DNA of 33,203 bases from an uncultured Gammaproteobacteria bacterium (GTDB lineage: Bacteria > Pseudomonadota > Gammaproteobacteria > Cardiobacteriales > CAKMZF01), in NCBI GenBank assembly GCA_929200405.1, contig CAKMZF010000012.1:1-33203 (forward strand). The letters run 5' to 3'. How positions within the stretch are numbered: the first letter of the stretch is position 1; every line of letters starts with the position of its first letter. Made by a program: the position numbers and the translations under genes. The notes beneath the pieces were generated by a model. That model did no database searches, was not told where the DNA came from, and saw nothing but the letters and a program-made list of their open reading frames with translations. Of this stretch, positions 25,036-33,203 are shown piece after piece.

Positions 25036-25962
25036 ATGTCTGATATCACCACGCTACTCCCCGCTATAGAAGATTATCTCAAGACGCTGCAAAGCAATAT
25101 CTGCAATACCTTAAGTGATATTGATGGCAGCCAACAATTCATCAGCGATGAATGGCAACGCCCATACGGCGAAAGACTGCAGGGCTATGGCATTACTCGC
25201 GTACTCAAAGGCGGTGACGTAATAGAACAAGGCGGTGTCAATTTCTCTTATGTCAAAGCCAACAGCCTACCGCCAGCAGCAACCCAATCACGACCAGAAT
25301 TAGCGAATCATCCCTATCAAGCCATGGGGGTATCCCTAGTTATACACCCTAGAAACCCATTCGCACCAACCACCCATGCCAATGTTCGTGTCTTTATGGT
25401 TACTCCCAAAGATAAACCTGCTGTCTGTTGGTTTGGTGGTGGCTTTGACCTTACACCCTATTATCTATTTAATGAAGATGCGATTGCTTGGCACCAACAA
25501 GCCGAAGACCTCTGCCAGCCATTCGGCGACAACGTCTATAGGGATTACAAAAAATGGTGTGATGAATACTTTTATATCAAACACAGAAATGAGACCCGTG
25601 GTATCGGTGGCCTATTCTTTGATGATATCAGCGAATGGCCCGCTGAAAAAAGCTTCGCCTTTATGCAAGCAGTCGGCGATGGCTTCTTAGAGGCCTACGC
25701 CCCAATATTAGTAAAGCGAAAAGACACGCCTTATAATGCGTCGCATAGAGATTTTCAGCTCTATCGTCGAGGCCGTTATGTTGAGTTCAACCTAGTTTAT
25801 GATCGCGGCACCATCTTCGGACTGCAATCTGGCGGACGCATAGAGTCCATCCTAATGAGCATGCCACCCGAAGTCCGCTTTCGCTACAACTGGCAACCAG
25901 AAGAAGGCAGTCCAGAAGCCAAGCTATATGAGGTACTGGTAACTCCTAAAGACTGGGTGTAA
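25036..25962 (+). CDS. hemF: Oxygen-dependent coproporphyrinogen III oxidase
   Basis: Oxidatively decarboxylates two propionates of coproporphyrinogen III to vinyls in aerobic haem synthesis. The 308-residue protein is full length and strongly typical: [41 protein letters not shown], and [35 protein letters not shown]. No disruption is visible. Use of molecular oxygen implies an aerobic habit. No clear ribosome site is seen. The gene converges on azlD; the 188-bp gap has a T7 run at 26032-26038 but no convincing stem in front of it. Confidence 0.98.
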   Translation: MSDITTLLPAIEDYLKTLQSNICNTLSDIDGSQQFISDEWQRPYGERLQGYGITRVLKGGDVIEQGGVNFSYVKANSLPPAATQSRPELANHPYQAMGVSLVIHPRNPFAPTTHANVRVFMVTPKDKPAVCWFGGGFDLTPYYLFNEDAIAWHQQAEDLCQPFGDNVYRDYKKWCDEYFYIKHRNETRGIGGLFFDDISEWPAEKSFAFMQAVGDGFLEAYAPILVKRKDTPYNASHRDFQLYRRGRYVEFNLVYDRGTIFGLQSGGRIESILMSMPPEVRFRYNWQPEEGSPEAKLYEVLVTPKDWV

Positions 25963-26150
25963 ATATTGAGACAACTAACACGATCCAATTATCTAAACAT
26001 TGTCTATCGCTCCCCGCTTCACTTAATATTGTTTTTTTAGATGCATCACAGTCATTACACTTCTCCACTATCGCTTTCATTGGATCAGTAAGCAGAAACA
26101 ATAACCATGGCACTGATAATTTCAGCCAGTGATATTTCAATCCTAGCCGG

Positions 26151-26498
26151 TTAGGAACCAAAGAACCATTTACTGAGAAAGAAAATTACTAGCCCAACCG
26201 CTATTGTCAATAGCGATGAGCGAGATAATAGACCAACCGAAAATGCCGCTAAACTGCCGATCAACCATGGATTTTGCCAATTCATAACAATGCTATCTGC
26301 TTGGTTTGGTAGTAATATCATAGGCATAATAATCGCGGTCAGCACTGCAACAGGTACAAACTTTAACATCTGTTCCACCCACTCCGGCATTTGAATTTTA
26401 TCGGCTCTAGCATATAACACGAAACGAATCCCAAATGTCACCACTACCATGCCAAAGATCATGGTGAGATAATAAACTACCGAGTGATCAGAGATCAT
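26151..26498 (-). CDS. azlD: AzlD-family branched-chain amino-acid transport subunit
   Basis: Small membrane subunit of the AzlCD (LIV-E family) exporter for branched-chain and related amino acids. The 115-residue protein has about four hydrophobic segments and family features such as MIFGMVVVTFGIRFVLY, WVEQMLKFVPVAVLTAIIMPMILLP and a final WFFGS. Its ATG overlaps the azlC TGA (ATGA), so both are probably co-translated. A weak 5-bp hairpin overlaps the stop codon (TCCTA with TAGGA around 26141-26155) without a good T-run. Confidence 0.9.
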   Translation of the reverse strand: MISDHSVVYYLTMIFGMVVVTFGIRFVLYARADKIQMPEWVEQMLKFVPVAVLTAIIMPMILLPNQADSIVMNWQNPWLIGSLAAFSVGLLSRSSLLTIAVGLVIFFLSKWFFGS

Positions 26499-27289
26499 AG
26501 CGCACCTCCATCTGAATCCTTTGCTATATGATTTTTTATCGTATTTTCTGAGTTGGTAATGTTACTGAGTTTGCTGCTGATTATACCCGCCAATAAACCC
26601 AGTAGCGCCGCGCTGAGCATGCCAAGATTATTTGGCAAGTTCACTAGCACTATCGCACTAACACCGCTGACGACAAACACTGACCAATAGGCAAAGTTAT
26701 TAAGATATGGTGCAATAATACCGATAAAGGTGGCAACCATCGCAAACTCTAAGCCCCAGTTGCTCAGCTCTGGAATAAACTCACCTGCAGCAATACCTAA
26801 GGCGGTGGAGACATTCCAGACAATGTAATAACTCAGAAACGAACCGAAATAGGCATAATGCCCCGTGCTGAGCGATAGCTTACCACTGTCATAATGTGGT
26901 CGCGTTGCCGCATAGACCTCATCTATAAGACCAAACCCTAATACTAACCTCCATGGCAAGCTTAGGTGGCGGATATATTTAACCAAATCCGCCGCATAAA
27001 GCAGATGCCGTAGATTAACAATAAATGTGGTAAAGATTATAACAGGCAGCGTGGCTCCTGCCATCAGCAGTCCCAACACTACAAACTGAGAGGAACCTGC
27101 AAACACCAATAGAGACATTAACATAGGCACCCACGGTTCCAGACCATAGCTCGTGGCAAGTGTGCCAAATATTAGCCCAAAAGGTATACCACCAATAATC
27201 ATCGGTATACATACCATCACCCCAAACCAAAATGCCTGCTTTGGGGCTAACTCCGTGTTTTTGTCTGTTTTGTTAGATACTTGATTCAT
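26495..27289 (-). CDS. azlC: AzlC-family branched-chain amino-acid permease
   Basis: Large membrane subunit of the AzlCD exporter. The 264-residue protein has a short polar N-terminus followed by hydrophobic helices and family motifs: IPFGLIFGTLA, LLVFAGSSQFVVLGLL, IFTTFIVNLRHLLYAADLV and GLIDEVYA. Substrates in the family include leucine, valine and analogues; the specificity here is unknown. It is the first gene of a two-gene minus-strand unit, divergent from nadC across 187 bp. No strong ribosome site or regulator gene is visible. Confidence 0.92.
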   Translation of the reverse strand: MNQVSNKTDKNTELAPKQAFWFGVMVCIPMIIGGIPFGLIFGTLATSYGLEPWVPMLMSLLVFAGSSQFVVLGLLMAGATLPVIIFTTFIVNLRHLLYAADLVKYIRHLSLPWRLVLGFGLIDEVYAATRPHYDSGKLSLSTGHYAYFGSFLSYYIVWNVSTALGIAAGEFIPELSNWGLEFAMVATFIGIIAPYLNNFAYWSVFVVSGVSAIVLVNLPNNLGMLSAALLGLLAGIISSKLSNITNSENTIKNHIAKDSDGGAL

Positions 27290-27430
27290 CTTAATAATCG
27301 TCTACTCTTCATCGTTTTTATACGGGTTACTCTGGGGGGTAATTCACTAAGTTTCAAGGTGGAATCTGCCTCTTTCAACATTGAAATTAGCGAGTACATG
27401 AGACAGTATCACATCATTTCTCTTCTGCTG

Positions 27431-27436
27431 TATAAT
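27431..27436 (+). promoter_or_regulatory. Perfect -10 hexamer upstream of nadC
   Basis: TATAAT lies 40 bp before the nadC ATG. At 15-18 bp upstream there is no good -35 (TATCAC is the best 17-bp-spaced candidate), so an activator might be needed. The predicted leader is about 33 nt. Confidence 0.4.
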
Positions 27437-27476
27437 ATAGTTCACAAAAATTGCTTTGCCCATAAAGATAGCGAAT

Positions 27477-28364
27477 ATGATTGACCTAATTACGATCGAT
27501 AAAGATGACTTAACCGCTGCCATTAACCAAGATGTAGCTAGCGCTTTACAAGAAGACTTGCAGGAAAATGGCGACTTAACCGCACACTTAATTGATGCGA
27601 ACACTCACGCTAAAGCGCGTATTATCTCCAGAGAGCATGCAGTTTTCTGCGGAAAAGAGTGGGCTGTCGCCACTTTTTCCAGCCAATCACCTGATGCTAA
27701 ATTAATTTGGCACAAAAAAGATGGCGATCTTTTGACTCCTGATGAAGTGGTAGTTGAGATAGAAGGCAATGCCAGAGCATTGTTAACCGCTGAACGTACG
27801 GCGTTAAATTTCATGCAGTTACTATCTGGCGTCGCAACCAAAACTCGTGGCTATGTAGATCAAATAGTAGGCACCCATGCCAGAATTGTAGATACTCGAA
27901 AAACCATACCTGGTTTACGTTTGGCTCAGAAATATGCAGTGACTGTCGGTGGCGGCACTTCTCATCGACTTGGCCTATATGATGCGGTACTGATTAAAGA
28001 GAACCATATCATGGCGGCAGGTAGCATTTCAAAAGCAGTGGCTGCAACCAAAGAGCAACCCATAGCCCCTAAGTTTATTGAGGTAGAGGTAGAAACTCAC
28101 GAGCAGCTTATTGAGGCCTTACGCGCTAATGTAACGATGGTTCTACTCGATAATATGAACATAGAAGCACTTAAAAAGTCGGTAGAGATAAACGCTGCCG
28201 AACAAAAGTTAGATCCCTCGCATGGCGCTCTGCTAGAAGCAAGTGGCAATGTCAGTATGGATACTGTAAGAGATATTGCTGAAACCGGCGTCGATAGAAT
28301 ATCCATTGGCGGGCTTACCAAGCATGTTCGAGCAACGGATTATTCCATGCGCTTTGTGATGTAA
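27477..28364 (+). CDS. nadC: Nicotinate-nucleotide pyrophosphorylase (carboxylating)
   Basis: Converts quinolinate and PRPP to nicotinate mononucleotide with CO2 release, the third step of NAD synthesis. The 295-residue protein has the quinolinate phosphoribosyltransferase layout: an N-terminal alpha/beta domain (ALQEDLQENGDLTAHLI; RTALNFMQLLSGVAT), then the barrel with DTRKTIPGLRLAQKYAVTVGGGTSHRLGLYDAVLIKENH, EVEVETHEQL, VLLDNM, and the final EASGNVSMDTV...DRISIGGLTKH. The ATG at 27477 is preferred over an in-frame TTG seven codons earlier. First gene of the nadC-nadA-hydrolase-nadB cluster. Confidence 0.97.
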   Translation: MIDLITIDKDDLTAAINQDVASALQEDLQENGDLTAHLIDANTHAKARIISREHAVFCGKEWAVATFSSQSPDAKLIWHKKDGDLLTPDEVVVEIEGNARALLTAERTALNFMQLLSGVATKTRGYVDQIVGTHARIVDTRKTIPGLRLAQKYAVTVGGGTSHRLGLYDAVLIKENHIMAAGSISKAVAATKEQPIAPKFIEVEVETHEQLIEALRANVTMVLLDNMNIEALKKSVEINAAEQKLDPSHGALLEASGNVSMDTVRDIAETGVDRISIGGLTKHVRATDYSMRFVM

Positions 28365-28462
28365 TAAGCGCTGATTTGTCAACTGATATAGACCGTTCAA
28401 CCGACTAATCGACAACGTTGAATAAAAAGATAAAAAGAAATCTGACCAGACTGGAGAGCACC

Positions 28463-29575
28463 ATGACTGATAATAGTTTACCCAATGAGATAATGGATAT
28501 TGAATACGAATCTCCCAGTTGCCCAACCAATGCAGCTTGGGCGCGTATTCCCAAAGAGCCGAGCAAATCTGAACGGACTGAGTTAATTGCTCGAGTCAAA
28601 CAGCTGCTAATCGAGAAAGATGCGGTGATGGTTTCACACTACTATGTGCACCCAGACCTGCAAGATCTAGCTATTGAAACTGGCGGCTGCGTCTCTGACT
28701 CTCTGGAGATGGCAAGATTTGGACGAGATCACAAAGCCAAAACCCTGATTGTTTCTGGGGTTAAGTTCATGGGCGAGACAGCCAAGATTCTCTCGCCTGA
28801 GAAAACCGTAATCATGCCAGATTTAGATGCCAACTGTTCTCTAGATTTAGGCTGCCCTATTGATGAGTTTAGCGCATTCTGCGACCAACATTCTGATCGC
28901 AAAGTGGTGGTTTATGCCAATACCTCGGCAGCAGTTAAAGCTCGTACAGATTGGATGGTCACATCAAGCTGTGCTTTAGAAATTGTTAACCACCTTAAAG
29001 ATCAGGGCGAGAAAATACTCTGGGCTCCAGACAAACATTTAGGTCGTTATATCCAAGAGAAGACTGGCGCAGACATGGTGTTCTGGGAGGGCAGCTGCAT
29101 TGTCCATGATGAGTTTAAAGCAGTCGAACTTATCGAGCTAAAAAAGCAGCATCCAGATGCCAAGGTTTTGGTGCATCCGGAGTCGCCATATGATGTAATC
29201 TCACTCGCAGATGCAGTTGGTTCAACTTCAGCGATATTAAAAGCGGCGACCGAGATAGATGCCACTACTTTTATCGTGGCTACTGACAAAGGCATGTTTC
29301 ATAAACTACAGCAAATGAACCCTGAAAAGACCTTTATTGAAGCACCAACTGCTGGCAATAGTGCGACATGCAAAAGCTGTGCCTCTTGTCCGTGGATGGC
29401 TATGAATGGGCTTGCCAATCTTGCTGAAGCATTAGAGAAAGGACTAAATAAAATAAAGGTTGATGATAGCATTCGCGAGCGAGCTAAGTTACCAATTGAT
29501 CGCATGTTAGATTTCACCGCCAAACTCGCTGAGCAACGTAAGTCTGGCATCGTGCCAAATATCGGCGCTGCATAG
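28463..29575 (+). CDS. nadA: Quinolinate synthase NadA
   Basis: Oxygen-sensitive [4Fe-4S] enzyme that condenses iminoaspartate with dihydroxyacetone phosphate to quinolinate. The 370-residue protein has the three expected cluster cysteines by family comparison: Cys125 in [11 protein letters not shown], Cys212 in [10 protein letters not shown], and one of the Cys303/306/309 group in [17 protein letters not shown]. Other typical segments are [16 protein letters not shown] and [22 protein letters not shown]. The ATG at 28463 has GGAG at 6-nt spacing; an in-frame TTG at 28418 is rejected. It receives iminoaspartate from NadB and passes quinolinate to NadC, both encoded alongside. Confidence 0.97.
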   Translation: MTDNSLPNEIMDIEYESPSCPTNAAWARIPKEPSKSERTELIARVKQLLIEKDAVMVSHYYVHPDLQDLAIETGGCVSDSLEMARFGRDHKAKTLIVSGVKFMGETAKILSPEKTVIMPDLDANCSLDLGCPIDEFSAFCDQHSDRKVVVYANTSAAVKARTDWMVTSSCALEIVNHLKDQGEKILWAPDKHLGRYIQEKTGADMVFWEGSCIVHDEFKAVELIELKKQHPDAKVLVHPESPYDVISLADAVGSTSAILKAATEIDATTFIVATDKGMFHKLQQMNPEKTFIEAPTAGNSATCKSCASCPWMAMNGLANLAEALEKGLNKIKVDDSIRERAKLPIDRMLDFTAKLAEQRKSGIVPNIGAA

Positions 29576-29668
29576 CAAGCAACAACTACGCATAGATTTA
29601 CCCCTGCTAGTTATTTATCATAAGTAAAATGCTAGCAAATTTGAATTATCATTGAGGAGTCATTGATT

Positions 29669-30268
29669 ATGGATTCTGCCTTCTACCCTTATCAGCAGAA
29701 ATTAGCTGATTATCGAGTTTTATTATTGCCGGGTTATTTAAACTCACCAGTTGATCATTGGATGAGCATCTGGGAACGAAATCTGAGCAATGTCACCCGA
29801 GTTATTCAAGATGATTGGGAAAATCCCAATAAGGCGCTTTGGATTGCTCGCTTAGAGGCCACAGTGCAACAGGCATCACTCACCTCTCGCAAGCCAATTT
29901 TATTAGTGGCACATAGCTTAGGCTGTTTGCTAGCCTCAGAATGGGCAAATTTATTTCAATCTGAAACTAATAATGCTGTCAAAGGTGCGCTGTTAGTAGC
30001 GCCACCGGACCCAGAGAGTGATGATTTCCCTAGCCACAGCTTAGGCTTTGAGAAAGCCCATCAGCAGAGAATACCTTTTGCATCTAGCATTATCGCTAGT
30101 ACAGATGACCCTAGCGCCAGTATAGAGTTTGCCCAACTCTGCGCAAACTATTGGGGCAGTACATTAATTAATGTCGGCAAGCAGGGACATATCAACGCAG
30201 ACAGTCACCTTGGAAACTGGACCGAGGGTTTGGACCACCTCTGTAGTCTAGTTGAAGACAAAGATTAA
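29669..30268 (+). CDS. RBBP9/YdeN-family alpha/beta serine hydrolase
   Basis: A small (199-residue) alpha/beta hydrolase of the RBBP9/YdeN family (serine hydrolase, DUF1234-like). A full catalytic triad can be placed: Ser83 in VAHSLGCLLA, an Asp in the IIASTDDP loop (146 or 147), and His174 in GKQGHIN. The N-terminal VLLLPGYLNSPVDHWMSIWE, with an oxyanion-loop-like LPG, and ALLVAPPDP are family-typical. The substrate is unknown for almost all bacterial members. The ATG at 29669 has GGAG at 9 nt; a TTG two codons earlier is too close to it. It lies between nadA (93 bp) and nadB (49 bp) on the same strand; whether it serves NAD metabolism is open. Confidence 0.88.
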   Translation: MDSAFYPYQQKLADYRVLLLPGYLNSPVDHWMSIWERNLSNVTRVIQDDWENPNKALWIARLEATVQQASLTSRKPILLVAHSLGCLLASEWANLFQSETNNAVKGALLVAPPDPESDDFPSHSLGFEKAHQQRIPFASSIIASTDDPSASIEFAQLCANYWGSTLINVGKQGHINADSHLGNWTEGLDHLCSLVEDKD

Positions 30269-30317
30269 CGCCCTAAAACCATCATCGCATTACACAGACT
30301 AAGAGACAGCCGTTCAC

Positions 30318-31928
30318 ATGAGCAATTTACACCATTATGACACCTTAATTATCGGCAGCGGCCTTGCTGGCGTTACGGTTGCTCTAGAGCTTGCCGAGCA
30401 TAAAAAAATCGCCATTTTAACCAAAGGCGAGCTACTCTCTGGCTCTAGTAATTGGGCGCAGGGCGGCATATCTGCGGTTATGGACAGCGAAGACACTCTG
30501 GAGTCTCATTATCAAGACACCCTCATTGCAGGTGCCAACCTAAATGACCCCGCGGCCACGCGGGCGGTAATTAACGGGGCACCAGAGGCAATCAATTGGT
30601 TACTGTCTTTTGATGTTCCTTTCACTCGCGAAGACTCCGGTGAGCTTCACCTCACCAGAGAAGGCGGTCATTCGGCTAGGCGCGTGGTTCATGCCGCTGA
30701 TGCCACTGGTCACGCGATTCAAAAGCAACTTACTGCTGCAGTAGAACAGCATCCTAATATTGATATTTTCACACATCATATTGCGATAGACCTTATCACC
30801 AATAAACACCCAAAACTCAATAGCAATGAGGATTGCTGCTACGGTGTCTATGCGCTAGATTCTGAAACCCAGAACGTTGATATTTTCTCTGCCAATAACA
30901 CAGTATTAAGCACTGGTGGCGCTGGAAAAGTGTATCTGTACACTACCAACCCAGACTCTACCTCTGGCGATGGCATTGCCATGGCCTATCGTGCAGGCTG
31001 TCAGATAACCAATATGGAGTTCATGCAATTCCACCCCACCTGCCTATTCCATCCGCTAGAAAAGTCTTTTCTGATTACCGAAGCGGTTCGTGGAGAAGGT
31101 GGCTACCTTAGACTGCCCGACAAACAAGGTCAAGGCAGCATAGATGGCCATCGCTTTATGCTAGACCATGATGAAAGAGCTGAGCTGGCTCCCCGAGACA
31201 TTGTCGCCAGAGCTATTGACTATGAAATGAAAAAAGGCGGGTATGACTGTGTGTATCTTGATATCACTCATCGCCCGAAAGAATTTATTCTCGAACATTT
31301 CCCGACCATATACGCTAAATGTTTGAGCTTAGGCATTGATATAGCAACCAGCCCAATACCTGTTGTACCCGCAGCGCACTACACCTGCGGTGGTGTTGCT
31401 ACAGACACCGATGCCAAAACCAATATAAAGAACCTATTGGCGATTGGAGAGACTACCTACACAGGCCTTCATGGCGCAAACCGCTTAGCCAGCAACTCAT
31501 TAGTCGAGTGTATTGTGTTTGGAAAAGCAGCGGCAAAAACCATACTCTCCTCTACCGCAACTGCTCACCCTACTTTGCCAGCATGGGATGAGAGTCAAGT
31601 TAGCGACCCTGATGAGCAAGTTATAATCTCTCATAACTGGGATGAGTTACGCCGATTTATGTGGAACTATGTTGGTATCGTCCGCACTGACAAAAGACTG
31701 GCTCGCGCTGCCAATCGCATCGCACTACTACATGAAGAAATTGATGATTTTTATGCAAACTTCAAAGTAAACCCAGACCTCATTGAGCTGAGAAACCTAG
31801 CTCAGGTCGCAGACCTAATCGTGCAGTCGGCACAGCAACGCAAAGAGTCTCGTGGACTGCACTTTACCAAAGACTATCCTGATCTAGTTGACAGCGAAAA
31901 GAAAGTCACAATACTACAAAAAAGCTAA
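30318..31928 (+). CDS. nadB: L-aspartate oxidase
   Basis: FAD enzyme that oxidises L-aspartate to iminoaspartate, the first step of NAD synthesis. The 536-residue protein belongs to the succinate dehydrogenase/fumarate reductase flavoprotein superfamily: FAD dinucleotide fold at LIIGSGLAGVTVALELAEH (10-28), SSNWAQGGISA, GGHSARRVVHAADATGHAIQ, NMEFMQFHPTCL, the active-site ELAPRDIVARAI, HYTCGGVATDTDAKT, and GLHGANRLASNSLVECIVFGKAAA, with the usual helical C-terminus. No broken motif is seen. Last gene of the nad cluster. A stem-loop with 8-bp arms (31956-31963 with 31979-31986) follows but lacks a real T-run. Confidence 0.97.
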   Translation: MSNLHHYDTLIIGSGLAGVTVALELAEHKKIAILTKGELLSGSSNWAQGGISAVMDSEDTLESHYQDTLIAGANLNDPAATRAVINGAPEAINWLLSFDVPFTREDSGELHLTREGGHSARRVVHAADATGHAIQKQLTAAVEQHPNIDIFTHHIAIDLITNKHPKLNSNEDCCYGVYALDSETQNVDIFSANNTVLSTGGAGKVYLYTTNPDSTSGDGIAMAYRAGCQITNMEFMQFHPTCLFHPLEKSFLITEAVRGEGGYLRLPDKQGQGSIDGHRFMLDHDERAELAPRDIVARAIDYEMKKGGYDCVYLDITHRPKEFILEHFPTIYAKCLSLGIDIATSPIPVVPAAHYTCGGVATDTDAKTNIKNLLAIGETTYTGLHGANRLASNSLVECIVFGKAAAKTILSSTATAHPTLPAWDESQVSDPDEQVIISHNWDELRRFMWNYVGIVRTDKRLARAANRIALLHEEIDDFYANFKVNPDLIELRNLAQVADLIVQSAQQRKESRGLHFTKDYPDLVDSEKKVTILQKS

Positions 31929-31955
31929 TCGCAAACACTCTGCTACCACAACCTT

Positions 31956-31986
31956 TACTGCTAGCCGTAGCATATGATTAGCAGTA
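31956..31986 (+). other. Stem-loop downstream of nadB
   Basis: TACTGCTA (31956-31963) and TAGCAGTA (31979-31986) form an 8-bp stem with a 15-nt loop; an alternative shorter hairpin TGCTA-GCCG-TAGCA is nested in it. Only TTTA follows, so it is at best a weak terminator for nadB. A second inverted repeat, ATTGGT-AAAA-ACCAAT, lies at 32011-32026 before gcvT. Confidence 0.4.
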
Positions 31987-32109
31987 TTTAGGAAAGCATA
32001 GCGATTTCTTATTGGTAAAAACCAATGAGTTTACCTACAGTAACCTCTATAACGTAATCTTTACATGACCTTAGTTATCCATAATTAAACTCAGGAGTTG
32101 GAAATTTCT

Positions 32110-33203
32110 ATGACCGATGCAACCGAATTAAAAACCGTTGACCTTAATCAGTGGCATATTGACCAAGGTGCCAAAATGGTTCCTTTCGCTGGCTACTCTA
32201 TGCCGGTGCAATACCCAGAAGGCATTATGCAAGAGCATTTGCATACCCGCACCCAAGCCGGATTATTTGATGTATCTCATATGGGACAGATCTGGTTATC
32301 AGGAGACAATGTCGCGGCATTTTTAGAGCAAATAACACCAGCGAATGTTGTGGATTTAAAAATAGGTCAAATGCGCTATGGGCTACTACTTAATGAAGAA
32401 GGCGGCGTCATAGATGATTTGATGATGGTCAGAATGGCCGAAAATGCATTCTGGGTAATTATCAACGCCTCAAGGATTACCGAAGATTTGGCACATATCA
32501 ATGAGCACATCACCCCAGATGTTAAGTTGCGCCAGATCAACGATCGCATATTAATCGCCCTACAAGGTCCTGCTGCCGCAGCAGCCTTGGCAACCCTGAA
32601 CCCTGCTGTTCAAGAATTGACATTTTTAACAGCCACTACAGTAGACTTACTTGGTGCAGAATGTTGGATATCTCGCTCAGGTTACACAGGTGAAGATGGC
32701 TATGAAATCTCCATTCCTGCTGACAAAGGCCTAGAAGTAGTTACTGCCCTTACTACGCTAGAGACTGTAAAGCCTGCTGGTTTAGGATCTAGAGATTCCC
32801 TAAGACTAGAAGCAGGATTACCTTTATATGGCAATGAGCTAAACGAAACCACTAACCCCGTATCATCGGGATTACGTTGGGCTATAGGCAAAGCAAGACG
32901 CATCGATGGTGACCGTGCTGGCGGCTTTATCGGTGCAGATGCAGTATTAGATGCCATGCAAAGTGGCAGTAGCCATAAGCTAATTGGAGTACTGCCAGAA
33001 GGCAGAGCAATTTTGCGTACAGGTGCAGATATCAAATCTGGGGATAAAGTCGTGGGTAAAGTTACCAGTGGCGTGTTCTCTCCTAGCCTAGAGCGCCCTA
33101 TAGCCGTAGCATTAGTAGAAGCAGCGCACAGTGATGATGAACTAACCGCAGAATTGCGAGGTAAATCAGTCGCCATCACCAAAGCTAAGTTACCGTTTGT
33201 GGC
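32110..33203 (+). CDS. gcvT: Aminomethyltransferase GcvT of the glycine cleavage system (3' end cut by window)
   Basis: T-protein: transfers the methylene of the H-protein-bound aminomethyl group to tetrahydrofolate and releases ammonia. The frame from the ATG at 32110 stays open for 364 codons to the end of the window and stops short only by the last few residues and the stop codon. Family landmarks: MVPFAGYSMPVQYPEGI, AGLFDVSHMGQI, GVIDDLMMVR, GYTGEDGYEI, and the folate-site DSLRLEAGLPLYGNEL, with SGVFSPSLERPIAVALV in the C-terminal barrel. A GGAAA ribosome site lies about 7 nt upstream, with AGGAG slightly farther out. No glycine riboswitch was recognised in the 181-bp leader. The gcvH/gcvP partners would be expected beyond the window. 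Confidence 0.96.
   Translation, partial: MTDATELKTVDLNQWHIDQGAKMVPFAGYSMPVQYPEGIMQEHLHTRTQAGLFDVSHMGQIWLSGDNVAAFLEQITPANVVDLKIGQMRYGLLLNEEGGVIDDLMMVRMAENAFWVIINASRITEDLAHINEHITPDVKLRQINDRILIALQGPAAAAALATLNPAVQELTFLTATTVDLLGAECWISRSGYTGEDGYEISIPADKGLEVVTALTTLETVKPAGLGSRDSLRLEAGLPLYGNELNETTNPVSSGLRWAIGKARRIDGDRAGGFIGADAVLDAMQSGSSHKLIGVLPEGRAILRTGADIKSGDKVVGKVTSGVFSPSLERPIAVALVEAAHSDDELTAELRGKSVAITKAKLPFV

Noticed and set aside
26032-26038. T7 run after hemF as an intrinsic terminator
   Set aside because: No stable stem could be drawn immediately upstream of the T-run.
25946-26161. 71-codon minus-strand open frame between hemF and azlD
   Set aside because: It overlaps both gene ends, has no ribosome site or recognisable features, and reads like random translation of an intergenic region.
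29605-29637. Inverted repeat TGCTAG/CTAGCA between nadA and the hydrolase gene as a terminator
   Set aside because: The 6-bp arms have a long AU-rich loop and no T-run follows; termination inside the nad cluster is not supported.
31929-32109. Glycine riboswitch upstream of gcvT
   Set aside because: The conserved glycine-aptamer core (GGAGAG and related segments) was looked for by eye and not found.

Overview
This window is a compact chromosomal segment of a gammaproteobacterium. GC is moderate (mid-40s percent by eye) and gene density is high. The evidence for the group is gene order: def-fmt-rsmB next to dprA, tsaC and hemF, the ntrY/ntrX pair placed between rsmB and trkA, and an S-adenosylhomocysteine (SAH) riboswitch ahead of metK-ahcY. 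The content looks free-living and aerobic (oxygen-dependent HemF, complete NAD synthesis, phosphate and K+ uptake). An assignment near Cellvibrionales-type marine lineages is inference only. I see no phage, transposon, CRISPR array, rRNA or tRNA, and no gene-free stretch over 300 bp.

Region 1 (1-4366): a Pit-family phosphate transporter with its own intrinsic terminator on the minus strand, a small DUF4377 lipoprotein on the plus strand, then an extensin-like membrane-anchored protein and an ornithine cyclodeaminase/mu-crystallin family protein on the minus strand. Region 2 (4318-7206, minus): the methyl-cycle operon metK-ahcY, with promoter, SAH riboswitch, a probable Shine-Dalgarno-sequestering hairpin, and an intrinsic terminator after ahcY. 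Region 3 (7214-8862, plus): moaC and rnd, translationally overlapping. Region 4 (8937-19514, minus): def-fmt-rsmB-DUF4390-ntrY-ntrX-trkA-trkH. The genes mostly overlap or nearly touch, and internal promoter candidates lie before ntrX and trkA. Region 5 (19617-25962, plus): a lipoprotein in the slot usually held by a LysM protein, then dprA, topA, tsaC and hemF. Region 6 (26151-27289, minus): azlC-azlD amino-acid exporter. Region 7 (27477-31928, plus): nadC, nadA, a small serine hydrolase and nadB, covering aspartate to nicotinate mononucleotide. Region 8 (32110-end): gcvT of the glycine cleavage system, cut by the window end a few residues before its stop.

Most of the window is core housekeeping. 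The points most worth a second look are the SAH riboswitch, whose P1 stem competes with a hairpin burying the metK ribosome site; an NtrX regulator whose AAA+ domain has lost the GAFTGA loop, the Walker B aspartate and the arginine finger; a LysM-less lipoprotein at the conserved LysM locus; and a topoisomerase I with a histone-like Lys/Ala tail and no zinc ribbons. I found no convincing wholly new multi-gene system. Start codons were re-chosen in several places on Shine-Dalgarno position, family N-termini and gene overlap.
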